Shown: positions 46,269-61,323 of the stretch, piece by piece
How positions within the stretch are numbered: position 1 is the stretch's first letter
Layout of the letters: each line of letters begins with the position of its first letter
NCBI RefSeq assembly: GCF_000151315.2
Contig: NW_011887296.1
Location: 23,687-87,686 of the forward strand
Length of the DNA: 64,000 bases
Direction of reading: 5' to 3'
Source: Capsaspora owczarzaki ATCC 30864
Taxonomy: Eukaryota; Opisthokonta; Filasterea
The notes under the pieces: model-generated
What the model was told of the DNA's origin: nothing
Databases searched by the model: none
Seen by the model: the letters and a program-made list of their open reading frames with translations, nothing else
Translations under genes and position numbers: made by a program

Positions 46269-49200
46269 TCTGCACAAAGTGCAACAAGGCCATCGACGGC
46301 GATGCGCTCGACTTTCAGGGCAAACTCTACCACCCAACGTGCCTCGTGTGCGCCGTCTGCAACACGAGACTCGCTGGAACCATCTACGCAAAGGATGACA
46401 AGCTCTTCTGCCAGTCAGACTACTTCAAGACGTACTGCAAGACGTGCGCCAAGTGCCACCAGTACATCACCTCGGGCGGCATGCTCGAGGCCGCAGGCGA
46501 GCACTACCACTCGCCCTGCTTTTCGTGCGAAAAGTGCGGCGTCACCTTCAAGGATGGCGACCCGTTCGTCGTCGAGAACGGCCGCCCCGTCTGCCAGGCG
46601 TGCGGCGGCCTCTTTTGCGCCATCTGCAACGGCTTGATCACCTCGGGCACGTACAATGTCTTTTTCGAGCACAAGTTCCACACATACTGCCACAAGTGCA
46701 ACGTGTGCGGTACCGACTTTAACGACTCGCCCGTCATCTTCCACGACAACCTCCTCTGGTGCCGAGCGGACTTTCAGCGCGCCTTCCCGGACATTAACAT
46801 TCAAGAGGTCCAGCAGGCTCCTTCGTCTGGCACGCAGACCATTGAAAACCCTCCCAACTCGTCCTCCGACGGTGCTGGCACCTCGTTCGACGACTTTCTC
46901 TCCTGGGACAATCGCGAGGACGAGCGCGAAAAGCATCTCAACTGGATGCTCAAAGAGGTCGAGTTGCGTCCCATCGAAGCCGAGATTCTCCTCAAGGTCC
47001 ACTCCCAGCCCGGCGGTTGGTTTGTCTACCGAGCCAACATGGATCGCTCTCGAGACTTTGCTCTTCCAGTCCTGTATGTTTGGGAGTGTTGTCCTTGTTG
47101 GTTTCTCTTTGTTCCTTTTTTTTTTTGTTTTTTTTTTGTTTTTTTCTTGTTTCTGTTGGCTCGGCGTTGCAGCGCACAGACTAACATCCTCGCTGGTTGA
47201 CTTTTTTATTCGTCGGATGAACAGGATCAATAAGGACCTGGTCAAACACTTCAAAATCTTGTTCGTCGAAGGCCAGTACTGCTTGAACGTGATGGAGCGC
47301 CGCTTCAACTCGATCGAGGAGCTGATCAACTACTATCGCACGCATGTCATCCACGAGAAGCTCATGCTTGGTGTCCCGCTCGAGTTCCCCACGTTGAAGG
47401 CGGACGTCAAGAGCTTCCCCGCCGACCTCCCCGTTCAGCATCACGAAGAGTACGCAAGCACATTCCAGGCGGCCGGCGCGCAAGAGTTGATTATCGGGGC
47501 CTGCAACGCCTTGGAAACCTTGTATTCCGTCGATCCCCACAAGGCAGAGGATTTGTCCATGGTTCGACGCGTCCTGGCCAGCGCGCAAGCGACGTTGCGA
47601 ATGCTGAAGGCTGTTTTGGCAGATCATCGTAAGACACTCACCCCGCCCTCCGCTCTTGTTTTTCAAACCTCTGTTGCTTTTCTGGGCAGGTCTCCATTCA
47701 CGCTACTCGTTGTTGCAATTGTGCTTCATCTCATTCACCTTCCTTTTTTTTTTTTTTTTCGTTTTTTTTTTTTTCGCCCCGGTTGTCGTCATGACCTAGA
47801 ACGCCTTGGAAAGACCAAGTTCGAAAACGAAGACTTCTACAACGAGGCCATTAAGGCCCTTGAGGCCCAGACGACGCTGCTGGCAGCGCAAGTGGCCGCT
47901 CAAGATGCCGGAATGGAGGAGATTGTTCCCATCTCGGACGCCGAACTGGACAACGTTTCGCTGGCTCCACTCGAGCCGACCGACCCTACCGGCGCCACGA
48001 TTACGCTCGGCGGATCGAACGCCACGTCGCACATTTCCTTCTATCTTGTCAACACGACCGTGTTGCAGTGGCTGCGCGAGTTCTGGTTTGCGTCGCAGTT
48101 GACGGACAGCGACGGCAAGATGACGGTCGACAACTTTGTCAAAGTGACCGAAATGACCCTGCCCATGCGTCGCCCAGAGGTGATTTACAGCACCTTCCGC
48201 GAGAACAAGGACTTGCGCCGTCGCGCCAAGAAGGACGGCGGCCTGTACTTTGACTCGTACCTGCGCTTCATCCACATCCTGTTTGACTTTCCGCACATTT
48301 CGGCGCTCTTCCGCCGCTACGCCAAGACGTCGGACGAGTACATGACCATTCTCGAATTCAAGTCGTTCCTCACTCAGCAGCAAAAGCTGCGCAACACGGA
48401 GCGTGTTTTGCGCCACTACTATCGCCTCTCGTCGCAGCAGAGCATCTCGGCCAAGGACATCAAGGCTTCCACGGATGTCTTTGGCGCCTCGATCGGTGTC
48501 ACCAAGGAGGGCTCGCTCACGCTGTTTGGCTTTGCCAACTTTTTGATTTCAGAGGAAAACGCGCCCTTCAACCCCTTGCACGGTGTTGTCTACCAGGACA
48601 TGAACCAACCTCTGCAGTCGTACTACATCAACTCGTCGCATAACACCTATCTCGAAGGCGATCAGCTCAAGAGTGCGTCGTCGACCGAGCCCTACCGCAA
48701 GGCGTTGCAGTCGGGCTGCCGCTGCGTCGAGCTCGATCTCTGGGACGGCCCGAAAGGCGACCCCGTCATTTACCACGGCTACACGCTCACGTCCAAGGTC
48801 CGCGCCCGCGACGTGCTCGAGACCATTGCCAAGCACGCCTTTGAAAAGTCTCCCTTCCCGCTCATTCTGTCGCTCGAAAACCATCTTTCCCTTCCCCAGC
48901 AGAAGGTGTTTGCACAGTACTGCCTCGAAATCTTCTCTGACAAGATCATTCCCACTGCCACCGAGGGCTTCTGGGAATCCAACCCGGCGACCCTGCCCTC
49001 GCCTTTCGCGCTTCGCAACAAGATTTTGATCAAGAACAAGGCCATCGCGTCTCGCGGCGAGGCCGACAGCAAGAAGATTGCCAAGGAGCTCAGTGATTTG
49101 GTCGTGTACACCAAGGCCGTGACGTTCGAGTCACTCAAGCAGGCGCACAAGGATACTCGCTGCTACGAAATGTCCTCGGTCCCGGAAAAGAAGGCCTTCA

Positions 49201-51204
49201 AGCTGGCTCGCTCCAACGGCAAAGAGTACTCGGAGCTCGTCCAGGCTCGCTTGAACCGCACCTACCCCGACGGCATGCGCTTTGATTCGAGCAACTACGA
49301 CCCGCAAACGTTCTGGAACATTGGCTGCCACATGGTTGCGCTCAACTTCCAGACGCCCGACCGCGCCATGCAGCTCAACGAAGGCAAGTTTATGCAGAAC
49401 GGCACCTGCGGCTACGTGCTCAAGCCCGCGTTGCTGCGCTCCGCGACGCCACCCACGACCGAAGAGGTGCCCTGCTTGACGCTTACGATTTCGCTCCTCG
49501 CCGGTATTCAACTTGCGCACCCACGCGGCAAGCGTCGCGCCCTTGATCCGTACGTCGAGATGGAAGTCATTGGTCTGAACAACCAGGTTGCGCAGTCGTC
49601 CATCCAGCACAAGGTCATCGACGGTTGCACCGTAAGGCTCCTTTCCTTTTTTTTTTTTTCTAAATTGTGTATTGGCTGGTGTTTGTGCAATGGTCTCATT
49701 CACTTTTGGTGCTTGCATGGCGTGCACAGTGGGACGAGACTTTCCAGTTTGCCGTCTTTATGCCTGACGGTGCACTGCTGCGGTTTGTTGTCTTTGACGA
49801 GAAGCTTGGCCCGAAGGATCCTCTCGGTTTCTTTGTTGTTCCGATCGAAAGTCTTCAGCAAGGTACAGCGCGATGCTTGCTGGAGACATTGTTGATTTGT
49901 ATTACGGTAATTTGGTTGTTGTTGTTGTTGCTCAATCTCTGCTGTTGCCAACCACTTTAGGCTATCGTCACATTCCGATCAAACGTGTTCACGCGTTCAT
50001 GCATGCCGAAACGTTGGACCACTGCTCCTTGTTTGTGAACATTGCCATGTCGCCGGGCAAGGTAGGGAAGATTTTGCTCATTGTTGACTTGGTTGACTTC
50101 GGTTTCTGCATTGTGGCAACGCCCGACTCATCTCCCTTCTCCCCGTCCCTTTGGTTTTTTTTGTGTGTGTGTGTGTGGGTTGCTTGTCATTTTCCAACTC
50201 TGCCTCCACAGCCTCAAAAGCGTGAAAACATTTCGGGAAGTGTCGAGAACATTGCCAAGCTTGGTTCGACACAGTCAATTCCTTCTGGATCGAACTCACA
50301 GTCTGGCAGCGAGACAAACCTGCCTTCCGTGTCCCCTAGCGGCACGCTGACTGCAAAGGACTTTGCCATCGCCAACGGAGGTGGATCTCGTCGCTCCAGC
50401 GTCGCCCCAGTCCCCAGTCTCACGTCCGAGGCGTTGCGTCGTGGAAGCATCGCACCCGCACCAGCTGAAATGCGCCGTGCCACCGCCATGCCTGAAGATA
50501 CTCGCATCAAGCTGCCCGAGGATCTTACACGCAATCAAAGCATTCGGCTCCACATCGAAGCACCGGCTCCCTCTGAGGAGACGCCCGCCGACTCGCCAGC
50601 AGACACGCCCGCAGACACGCCCGCCGCTGTCGAAGAGCCCGTTGAGGAGGCAGCGTCAGTCGAAGAGGCAGCGCCTGTACCCCAGTCCTCCAGCCCTGCG
50701 CCACCTGTGGCGGAGCCGGTCGTTGCTCCTGCAGTCTCTGAGCCTGATGTGACTCGCGCCTCAATGTCCTCTGCCAGTCCGTCTACTCCCTCGACCCCAA
50801 CAGCTGCAACAGCCGCTGCGCCCGTTCTGGACAAGAAGCAGTTGAAAGAGCAGGAGAAGCAAAACAAGATTCGCGAGAAAGAAGAAAAAGAGGCTGCCAA
50901 GAAGAAGGAGAAGGACGACAAGATAGCCGCCAAGCAGAAGGAAAAGGACGACAAGGAAGCCGCCAAGAAGAAGGAGAAGGACGACAAGGAGGCTGCCAAG
51001 CAGAAGGCCAAAGACGACAAGGAGGCTGCGAAGCAGAAGGAAAAGGACGACAAGGAAGCCGCCAAGCAGAAGGAAAAGGACGAAAAAGAGCAGAAGGAAG
51101 TCGCCAGAAAAGAGGAGCGTGAGCGCCGCAAGTCCATCAAGAAGGAGAAGGGCAAAGCGCCTGCCGCTGCCGCCGAGCCTTCCGAGGACGCACCACCCAG
51201 TTAA
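46269..51204 (+). CDS. LIM-LIM-LIM-SH2-phospholipase C fusion
   Basis: Exons: (5' exon unresolved), 46269-47073, 47225-47628, 47800-49631, 49730-49862, 49961-50061, 50212-51204; at least 1422 residues. Three LIM zinc fingers (CTKC, CAKC and CAIC starts) occupy residues 1-170. An SH2 domain (~223-321) has the phosphotyrosine Arg in GWFVYRAN and the later FNSIEELINYYRTH. LIMs and the first half of SH2 share one exon frame. A helical linker and EF-hands (DSDGKMTVDNF) follow. The PLC X-box has YYINSSHNTYLEGDQL, CVELDLWDG, VIYHGYTLTSK and LILSLENH, so both catalytic histidines and the calcium acids are present. The X-Y linker is short. The Y-box (PDGMRFDSSNYDPQTFW) and a C2 domain follow. The tail has lysine-rich KEKDDKEAAK repeats. 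It should hydrolyse PIP2 to IP3 and DAG, recruited through SH2 and LIM. No PH domain was found. Confidence 0.93.
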
Positions 51205-51555
51205 ATTCCGCATTTCTTTTTTTTTTTTTTCTTTTTTGTTTTTTTCTGTCTTCTTCCCCCTCACTATCCTCTTTTGCATTCCCAGTCGTTCGCACGATGG
51301 AGGATTCTACTGGTCGTTTCACTCCTTCCATTGTCGTGTCAATTTCGATGTGATTTGTTGATTTAATTTGTTTTTGCGCCGATTTGTTAAAATCCACTGC
51401 GATTGCATTCAACGAAGAAGCATGTTTAGATTTGCAAAACATAACATGAGAAGGGTTTGTATTGTCTGAGCTGCTCATATCTGATGGCAGGTTGATTTCA
51501 CCACCTGGACCATCAACTCTTTGTCGGCAACGTGTCTGACGAACGGATCCATCTT
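51205..51555. other. Convergent spacer (LIM-PLC / SLC66A2)
   Basis: 351 nt with a T run at 51217-51245. No gene. It contains the 3' UTRs of both flanking genes. Confidence 0.65.
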
Positions 51556-52751
51556 TCAGGAAAGCGATTTGTTGGAGGGATACAAGAACACTTGAGCGAG
51601 AATGGCGAGATCGACGAGCACCTGAACAATACCGCAGCAAATAAATTGCAAGGGGGAATGTCGTGTCACAAAATAGATGGTCTTGAAAACGTCACCAGCC
51701 AGCCAGCCCAACACCATGGCGTTACTAAGAGACGAAAAAACAAGCCAAAACAAAACCAAGTGAGAAAGCACAAATCAACAAGTGAGGAGACAAAGGCCCC
51801 CTCGTCAATCTGAACGACACCAGACCGCATCCATTTTCGCTACCTCATTCCTGCAGTTGACTTGGTGCGCCAGTTTTTCAAAAACTGCGGGATGGCCAGC
51901 GATGCTTCCAACGCAACCGACGCGACACCAAGCAGCTCAACAAACCAATTCTGTTGAATCAGCATGACCGACACGACGCCCAGTGCTGCCGTGAACACGA
52001 CGAGAAACATTGTATAGTCTTGGAAGTTGCTCCATTGCCAGAACGTTGCCGGGTCGAACAAGTGCGCGATTGCTGTCCGCACCACACAAAGTCGAGGACG
52101 AGTCGAATGTGAGTGTCGAATTGGCTCAGAGAGCGAGTCCCAATCTGAGTGAGAACCCAAACCCTAACCCTAACCCTAACCCGCTCCCCTCCCCCGCGCC
52201 TCGCCATCGTTTCGCATCCCTTTACCGAATGGGCTTTTGTTGGCGTTCGATCGACGTGCGCTGGATAGAGCAGAGGACGAGAGACTGGCGCCGAGTGCAG
52301 CGACGCCACTGCCGTTGGAGCCCGTTGCGAGGTCATCGAACGCTAACGACGACGACGACGACGAGCGCATCGAGACGCAGAGCTCGAGCATCATGAGCTG
52401 GGCGACGAGCATGACGACCGACTGGTACACGAGCGCCATCTCGAATCGCTTGCCCAGCCTGCGAAGGTAGAGTAAGAAGAAGTCATGGTAAGTAAATGGG
52501 TGAACGACGTCTACGCTATGCTGTGCTGTGCTGTGCTGCGCTGTGCTGTTCTGCAGATACGCAGCGTTCTCTCACCAAAAGTACAACCGGACAATGTTGG
52601 CGAGGATGAGAATCAGGCTGACAAAGGTTGAAAAGCCGCTTGCATTGCGCGTCTGCTTGATGGCGAGGTACTGCGGGACATACGGCAGCACACCGCCAAA
52701 GATCATGAACGCGGCCGCAATGAAGCCGACAAAGTCGCCCAGATCAACCAT
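51556..52751 (-). CDS. SLC66A2: PQ-loop membrane protein, SLC66A2 (PQLC1) orthologue
   Basis: Exons: 52751-52576, 52458-52226, 52072-51844, 51724-51556; 268 residues. Two PQ-loop repeats: FGGVLPYVPQYLAIKQTRNA with GFSTFVSLILILANI, and LEASLAIPQFLKNW. The diagnostic DPATFWQWSNFQDY between them and GDVFKTIYFV and LQVLVDLAILAQ near the end match animal SLC66A2 in order and spacing. Seven membrane helices are expected. Family members act as transporters or lipid-scramblase regulators at endosomes/Golgi. The Ser-rich loop after the third helix is species-specific. A telomere-like CCCTAA tract lies within intron 2 (52225-52073). It is head-to-head with CIAPIN1. Confidence 0.94.
52160..52182. repeat. 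Interstitial telomere-like repeat (CCCTAA)3
   Basis: Three perfect CCCTAA units plus a trailing CCC, in intron 2 of SLC66A2. In sense orientation it reads GGGTTA. Confidence 0.85.
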
Positions 52752-53181
52752 CGTGAAGATCAACGGGGTGGTGCTCTCAGCGTGCGTGGTGTTCAAGGGT
52801 TGAATTTTTGTCAAAAAAGAAAAAAGAACAAAACAAAAGATTCTGAGAATTTGGACAATTCAAAGGCTGGAGAAGACTGAGCATAGCAGTCGGTCGCCGA
52901 ATCATCGTCAGCAAGTAGGAACTGCCATTGACTCCTGTAGTGAATGAATAGCGCATCACGAATCCATCCATCCATCCATCCATCCATCCTGCGAGCGATC
53001 GCATTTCGAAGAGCAATGCGTAAACGCGTCAAAGTTGCTGCTTGCTGTTCTCTCGTTTTCGGCCTGCACTGCATGGTCGCCGTACAGTCATGATTCACCA
53101 CACAATTATTACGCACTCGACGACATAGACACGCGTTACGAACTCACTCCTTGTTTCCCCTTCCCTTCTCCTCGATTGAAC
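52752..53181. promoter_or_regulatory. Bidirectional promoter region (SLC66A2 / CIAPIN1)
   Basis: 430 nt between divergent ATGs. An ATCC repeat lies at 52965-52990. No TATA box; no coding sequence recognised. Confidence 0.5.
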
Positions 53182-54750
53182 ATGGTCGCTGCTGTTTCGC
53201 TGGCTGACATTGCGTCGCGCGTGGTCCGCCCCGGCCAGCGCGTGCTGCTCCTCGCCAACCCGGCCATCGCGTCGGCTGCCATTGTCGATGCACTGCAGCT
53301 CCTCAACGGCGTCGTCGGCACGGACTCGTCGGCGCCCGTCGCGCTCGAGCAGGCCGACCGCCTTCTCCAAGGTGAGTGAGGGGTTCCGCGAACTTGCCGC
53401 TGCTTTCCCCTCCCTCCACTGCCGCCTTCCTCCACTGCCGCCCCGTCATCACACGAAGATGCGCTTCAAAAGTGTCGAAACACGTTGAAATCGAACCACG
53501 TTGAAAACGAACCACGTTGAAAAAACGTCGAATGCGAAACGAGTTTAGGTTGGGAAAAAAAAAAAAAAAAAAAAACACGGAAAAAAAAAAAGACGACACG
53601 AGGAAGAAAAAAAAAACGGAGGTTTTGTTGTTTTGCTTCTGAGTTTCCGAGTTTCCGAGTTTCCGAGTTTCCGAGTTTCCGAGTTTCCGAGTTTCCGAGT
53701 TTCCGAGTTTCCGAGTCTCCGAGTCTTGTCGTGTTGCAACACTCACTTTGATTTGATTTGATTTGATATTGTGTGCTTGCTTCTGTCTTGTCTCAAAAAC
53801 CCATGTCAACATCCATCACGCCCCGGTTCGACGGATGGATTGGAAAAATCTCAATGCGTTTGGTCAACAAACTCCCCGATTCATCGTCAACATTGCCAGT
53901 GAGCTTGGCTGCATCGTCGTTTGATGTCGTGCTCGCGGGAGTACTCGCCCCGCACGTCGAGTGGCACGACAGCGATCTGCTTGCAGAGCTCGCGCGCATT
54001 CTCAAGCCATCGGGATGCCTTGTTCTCGTCGAGCCCGTCCTCGAGACTCAGACACGCTTCCAACACCGCACAACGGACGCTCTGCCGGGCGCATTGCGCC
54101 TCGCTGGCCTGGTGGAGGTTGCCGAGTTTGCCCCCACTGTGCCTGCTTCTCAGGAGGAGGTTGCGCAGTTTGCCAACTACTGGGCGCGCGGTGATGCGGA
54201 AGCGCTGACCACCCTGCAGACGTCGCTTCGCATCACTGCCGTTGTCGCAAAGAAGCCTGCCTACGAGGTCGGCCACTCTGCCCAACTCCCGCTGTCATTC
54301 AAGAAGAAGCAACCTGTTGCTGCTGCTGCTGCTGCAACTACTACGACGACAACCGCGCCCGCTCCGACCAAGAGCGCCGCTGCCGTCTGGAAGCTCGATT
54401 CGGACGACGTCTTTGGCGACGATCTTCTCGACGACGAGAAGGATTTGCTCACTGCGGCCGATTTCGCCCGACCAGCGCGCGCTCCCGCTCCACGAGATTG
54501 TGGCACAGACAACACTGGCAAGGCCAAGGCCTGCAAGAATTGCTCGTGCGGTCTTGCCGAGGAATTGGCCGCAGAAGCCGCTGCTGGCGGCCCCAAGCCC
54601 GGTGCAGCCTCCACCTTCAAATCTTCCTGCGGCAACTGCTCGCTTGGCGACGCGTTCCGCTGCTCTAGCTGCCCATACCTCGGCATGCCGGCATTCAAGC
54701 CCGGCGAACAGGTCAAGTTGAACGATCGTCAACTTCGCGCCGACGCTTAG
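53182..54750 (+). CDS. CIAPIN1: Anamorsin/Dre2, cytosolic Fe-S assembly protein
   Basis: Exons: 53182-53371 and 53900-54750; 346 residues. The 3' splice site at 53899 was chosen because it reproduces the family spacing between LLQ and SSFDVVLAG exactly. The N-terminal methyltransferase-like fold ([17 protein letters not shown]) is followed by a linker with VWKLDSDDV. The C-terminal cluster domain has [12 protein letters not shown] for the 2Fe-2S site, then CGNC and [18 protein letters not shown] for the twin C-x2-C site. All eight cluster cysteines are present. With a diflavin reductase it passes electrons to early cytosolic Fe-S assembly. The 528-nt intron carries an 8-nt minisatellite. It is convergent with PRPF4B, 219 nt between stops. 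Confidence 0.96.
53639..53718 (+). repeat. Octanucleotide minisatellite (GAGTTTCC)n
   Basis: About ten tandem units, nearly identical (one GAGTCTCC near the end), in CIAPIN1 intron 1. No spacers, so not a CRISPR array. An A run precedes it at 53555-53574. Confidence 0.95.
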
Positions 54751-54969
54751 AACTCTTTGTTATGACTTGCTGGATATGATGGGTGGTTTTGTTGTGTTGT
54801 TTTGATGATTACTGAATTGACATTTTATTTGCGTTTTACTGCTTCAAGGACCCCCTGCTTGGTGTCATTGGATGCGTAGCAAACACCAAAACGCGTTGTT
54901 GCCACTTTGGCCCTCTCGCACCCGCAATTATCGCCATTATTGGGGACCACTGACTCGTGCAGAGACGTG

Positions 54970-58248
<3,279 letters not shown>

Positions 58249-60190
58249 ATGTCGCTGACGTCGAAGCAATCCACATCCACGCAATCGACGATGAAGACGA
58301 GAACGACGACGACGACCAGGACGGCGACAGGACTTGTGGAGCTGCTCGATGCAATGGACGCAGTGGCCGACACTGTGCGAAGACAAGGACAAGGACAAGG
58401 ACAAGGACAAGGACAAGGACAAGGACAAGGACAGGAACAAGGACAGACCTCAAGCACTCAACTGGATCACACTGTGACGGATCGTGATGGCCATGATCAT
58501 CGTGGTGGAAGTGCAATGGACGAGCAACACGGACGAGCGCGAGCGGTGACTGAGCCATCGTCGGAGCTGTCACCCGAAGCCCGCCTCATGGCACTGCGCG
58601 AGGCACTCTGTCGTATGGCTGGACAGCCGGGTGGCTTCCAGACGAACGCACTGCGACGGCGCGCCTGGCCGCACTTGGTCGACAACACGGCAACATTCAT
58701 CCGCCACTTTGACGGCGACTTTGAAGGTTTGGGCGCGGATTTCTGAGATGCTCAGACGTTGAGAAGGCGAATTGTCGAGCGTCTCACTCATTGATGAACA
58801 TTGATCTTTGGAAAAAAAAAACACCACACTCACACACACACACACAAAAAGCTCGGGTGATTGAGCATCCTGAAACGCTCCAAGTCAAGCTCGATGTCGA
58901 CCGATCGCTCATCCACTATCCACCAAGTAGGTTGGATTTTTGTATCAGATCAATGGGACTGGCATGAGCCGCAAAACTCATCTCGCCTGGTTTGCGCACA
59001 GATCTGTCTCCAGTGAAGCTGGCAAAGCTGCGCCAGCATCTTGAAACTGTCATTAACGCCGTGTTGAGCATTCATCCAGAGTTGCATTATTTCCAGGTGC
59101 CGAAACCATGGTTGTACCTCGTTTGCTGCTGCACATGCTCCAAAAAGTCTAACCGCTCTTCTTGCTGGACATTGTCAGGGATATCACGATATTGCAACAT
59201 TGTTTCTACTGGTCATGAATAAGCGCCAGGGGTTTGTGCTGTTGGAGCATCTGAGCTTGACAAAGTTTCGAGGTCAGATTTTCGTCGCTCGCATTGTGGT
59301 ATGGCGGTCTTTGGCTCATGGTTGGACTTGCGCCGCGCTACAGATTTTATGGGGCCATCTTTGGAAGGCGCCACTACCATGCTTCGGCTAATATTCCCTC
59401 TGATAAAGCAAGTGGATCTCGAGTTGTATGCGTTTCTAATTCGGTACGAGTGTAGCCAAGCCTAGAGTGGTGGATTTTCAGTGTTTTACCAGTGTTCAAA
59501 CTCTGACCACTTTCAATAGCTCTGAAGTGGAGCCAGTGTTCTCCCTATCCTGTGTCCTCACGTGGTTTTCTCACGTTGTGGATGAGCAAGCGGTTATCGA
59601 GCGGCTGTTTGACCTGTTCCTGGCTTCGCACGCACTGATGCCCGTCTATCTTGTCACAGCCGTACGTCGGGTGACTGTGGCGTGCACTGAGCGAGCGCGA
59701 GCGTTGCCTTGACAAGCTGCATGATGACTTTTTTGCTTTGTTTTGCTGCAGATTATTCTCTTTCGTCGAGATGAAGTGCTGAGCGGGGATTGCGAGTTTT
59801 CGGCTGTTTATGGGCTGTTGAGCAAAGTGCCGCCATCTCTACCCTACGACCTCGTGTTGATACCTCACGCCTTGGAGCTATCGGCGCGAGTCCAACCCAA
59901 CGAGTTGATTGAACTTGCTGGTCAAGCCATGTTTGCTCAGCGGTATGAAATGAATTTGCAAAGGTCGCTGGCTTGCTTGGCGTCACCCATCTCACTTTCG
60001 CATTTTGGTCGTTGGGTTGTCGTTGGGTTGCAGAGCGCCCACCACTGCTGCGCTCATCGCCGCTCAGTTTCCACACAAGCCCTCCCGCTCGACCACGCAA
60101 CCATGGCGAGTAGGATTGTATGCAGTTTCGTTGTCGGTTCTTGCAGCAGCCATGCTGGCGGCCAACTCGTGGATTCGACAACAGCTGTAG
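58249..60190 (+). CDS. TBC1D20: TBC1D20-type Rab GTPase-activating protein
   Basis: Exons: 58249-58726, 58852-58926, 59002-59096, 59179-59272, 59344-59443, 59520-59661, 59752-59942, 60034-60190; 443 residues. A low-complexity N-terminus with a Gly-Gln run precedes the TBC domain: GGFQTNALRRRAWPHLVDN, arginine-finger region KLDVDRSL, glutamine finger in LHYFQGYHDIATLFLLV, RDFMGPSLEG, FSLSCVLTWFSHVV and LFDLFLASHALMPVY. Both catalytic fingers are kept. It ends in a single hydrophobic tail anchor (YAVSLSVLAAAMLAANSW), as in animal TBC1D20, an ER-anchored Rab1/Rab18 regulator. Convergent with NDUFS6, 141 nt between stops. Confidence 0.95.
58383..58445 (+). repeat. (GGACAA)n coding microsatellite in TBC1D20
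   Basis: About ten hexamers encoding a Gly-Gln run near the N-terminus, outside the TBC domain. Confidence 0.9.
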
Positions 60191-60331
60191 GATGGTCCCA
60201 AATACCTCTGAATGTGGTGCGCTAGCTTGTATGCTTGTGCCGGTTTTTTTTTCCGCAACGGGTTTCATTATTCACAACCAAAGAAAAAAATCGAGTTGGG
60301 ATCAAGCGAGGCAAACTCTTTTGTTTGATTT

Positions 60332-61231
60332 TTAATGTTCATGGGCGTGACCATGACCGTGGCCGTGACCATGTTGCTCTGACTTGACGAAACGAAGACC
60401 GCAATAGCCGCAGGGTTGGGGGCCTGGGGGATCCTGTGGAACATGAACAGTAGCAGCCACCAAAAAAAAAAAAAAAATGAGTGACTGGAGGTGCGACCAG
60501 AAACGCCACAACGATTGAGCAATACTGACAAGGTTGATGTAAACTTTGGGGTGACCAAGCGCACCGCCGCCTGAGCGCACCAAACAAGCAGAAGAGAGTG
60601 AGATTACATTCGCAGCATAATAGCTAGGACAGCGGAGATTGAACGACAGTTCTGAGGGGTCGCTTTGTCTTCCTGTTTCTTCTTCTTGTTTCTTCTTCTT
60701 GTTTCTAGTTCTACTTACCGCCGTCGCACCAGACCGAGCGTGAAGGGATTTCAATGATCTTTGCCTGGGCAATGAGGTCGTTGGCAATCTGCTTGTTGGT
60801 CTGTCACAATGCATTTCAACCAAAAAACGCAAAGAGTTATCGTCAGTCAAAAGCCACACGCGTTGCTGGTTTGCTTGTCATGCTGAGATGAAGAACTCGT
60901 CAGTGATGATGGTTGATGGTTGATGGTTGATGAGTGAGTGGCTTTGCATTGAACGAAGTGCAGCGATCTCTGTTTTCTTTTGCTTCGTCCCTCTCTCTCT
61001 CCTCTCTCTCCAACCTCCGCCTCTGCCACGCCACTTGTTTGATGTGTTCTCAATGATATGCACAAAGAAAGGGGGGACGAACGGACCTGCTGCTCGCGGT
61101 TGATGAAGCGGGCGTCGCGCATGTCCTTGCCAGGCTTGCCCGACGGCACCGACGCGGCCGACGAGTGCACAGCGCCAGCACCGAGACCAAGGCCAGCGGT
61201 GGATGCAGACGACGAGAGTGTCCGTGCAGCC

Positions 61232-61267
<36 letters not shown>

Positions 61268-61323
61268 CGAGTGGCAGCCACAGACGACCGCAGAGCAATG
61301 GACGAAGCAGCAAGCCGAAGCAT
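60332..61323 (-). CDS. NDUFS6: Complex I zinc subunit NDUFS6 (13 kDa)
   Basis: Exons: 61323-61087, 60800-60719, 60570-60530, 60433-60332; 153 residues. The N-terminal ~50 residues are Ala/Ser/Arg-rich with an Ala run, a typical mitochondrial presequence. The conserved core has ANDLIAQAKIIEIPSRSVWC, DGGGGALGHPKVYINL and CGYCGLRF. The zinc ligands Cys, His, Cys and Cys are in place. It sits in the peripheral arm of mitochondrial complex I and is needed for late assembly. Unusual: after CGYCGLRFVKSEQ the chain ends in a run of GH pairs (HGHGHGHGHAHEH), not present in the animal protein as I know it. The 5' leader is a GATA/GAGA-type repeat. Confidence 0.95.

Noticed and set aside
53639-53718. 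Tandem 8-nt repeats resembling a repeat array
   Set aside because: Units are contiguous with no spacers, and lie in a spliceosomal intron; a minisatellite, not CRISPR.
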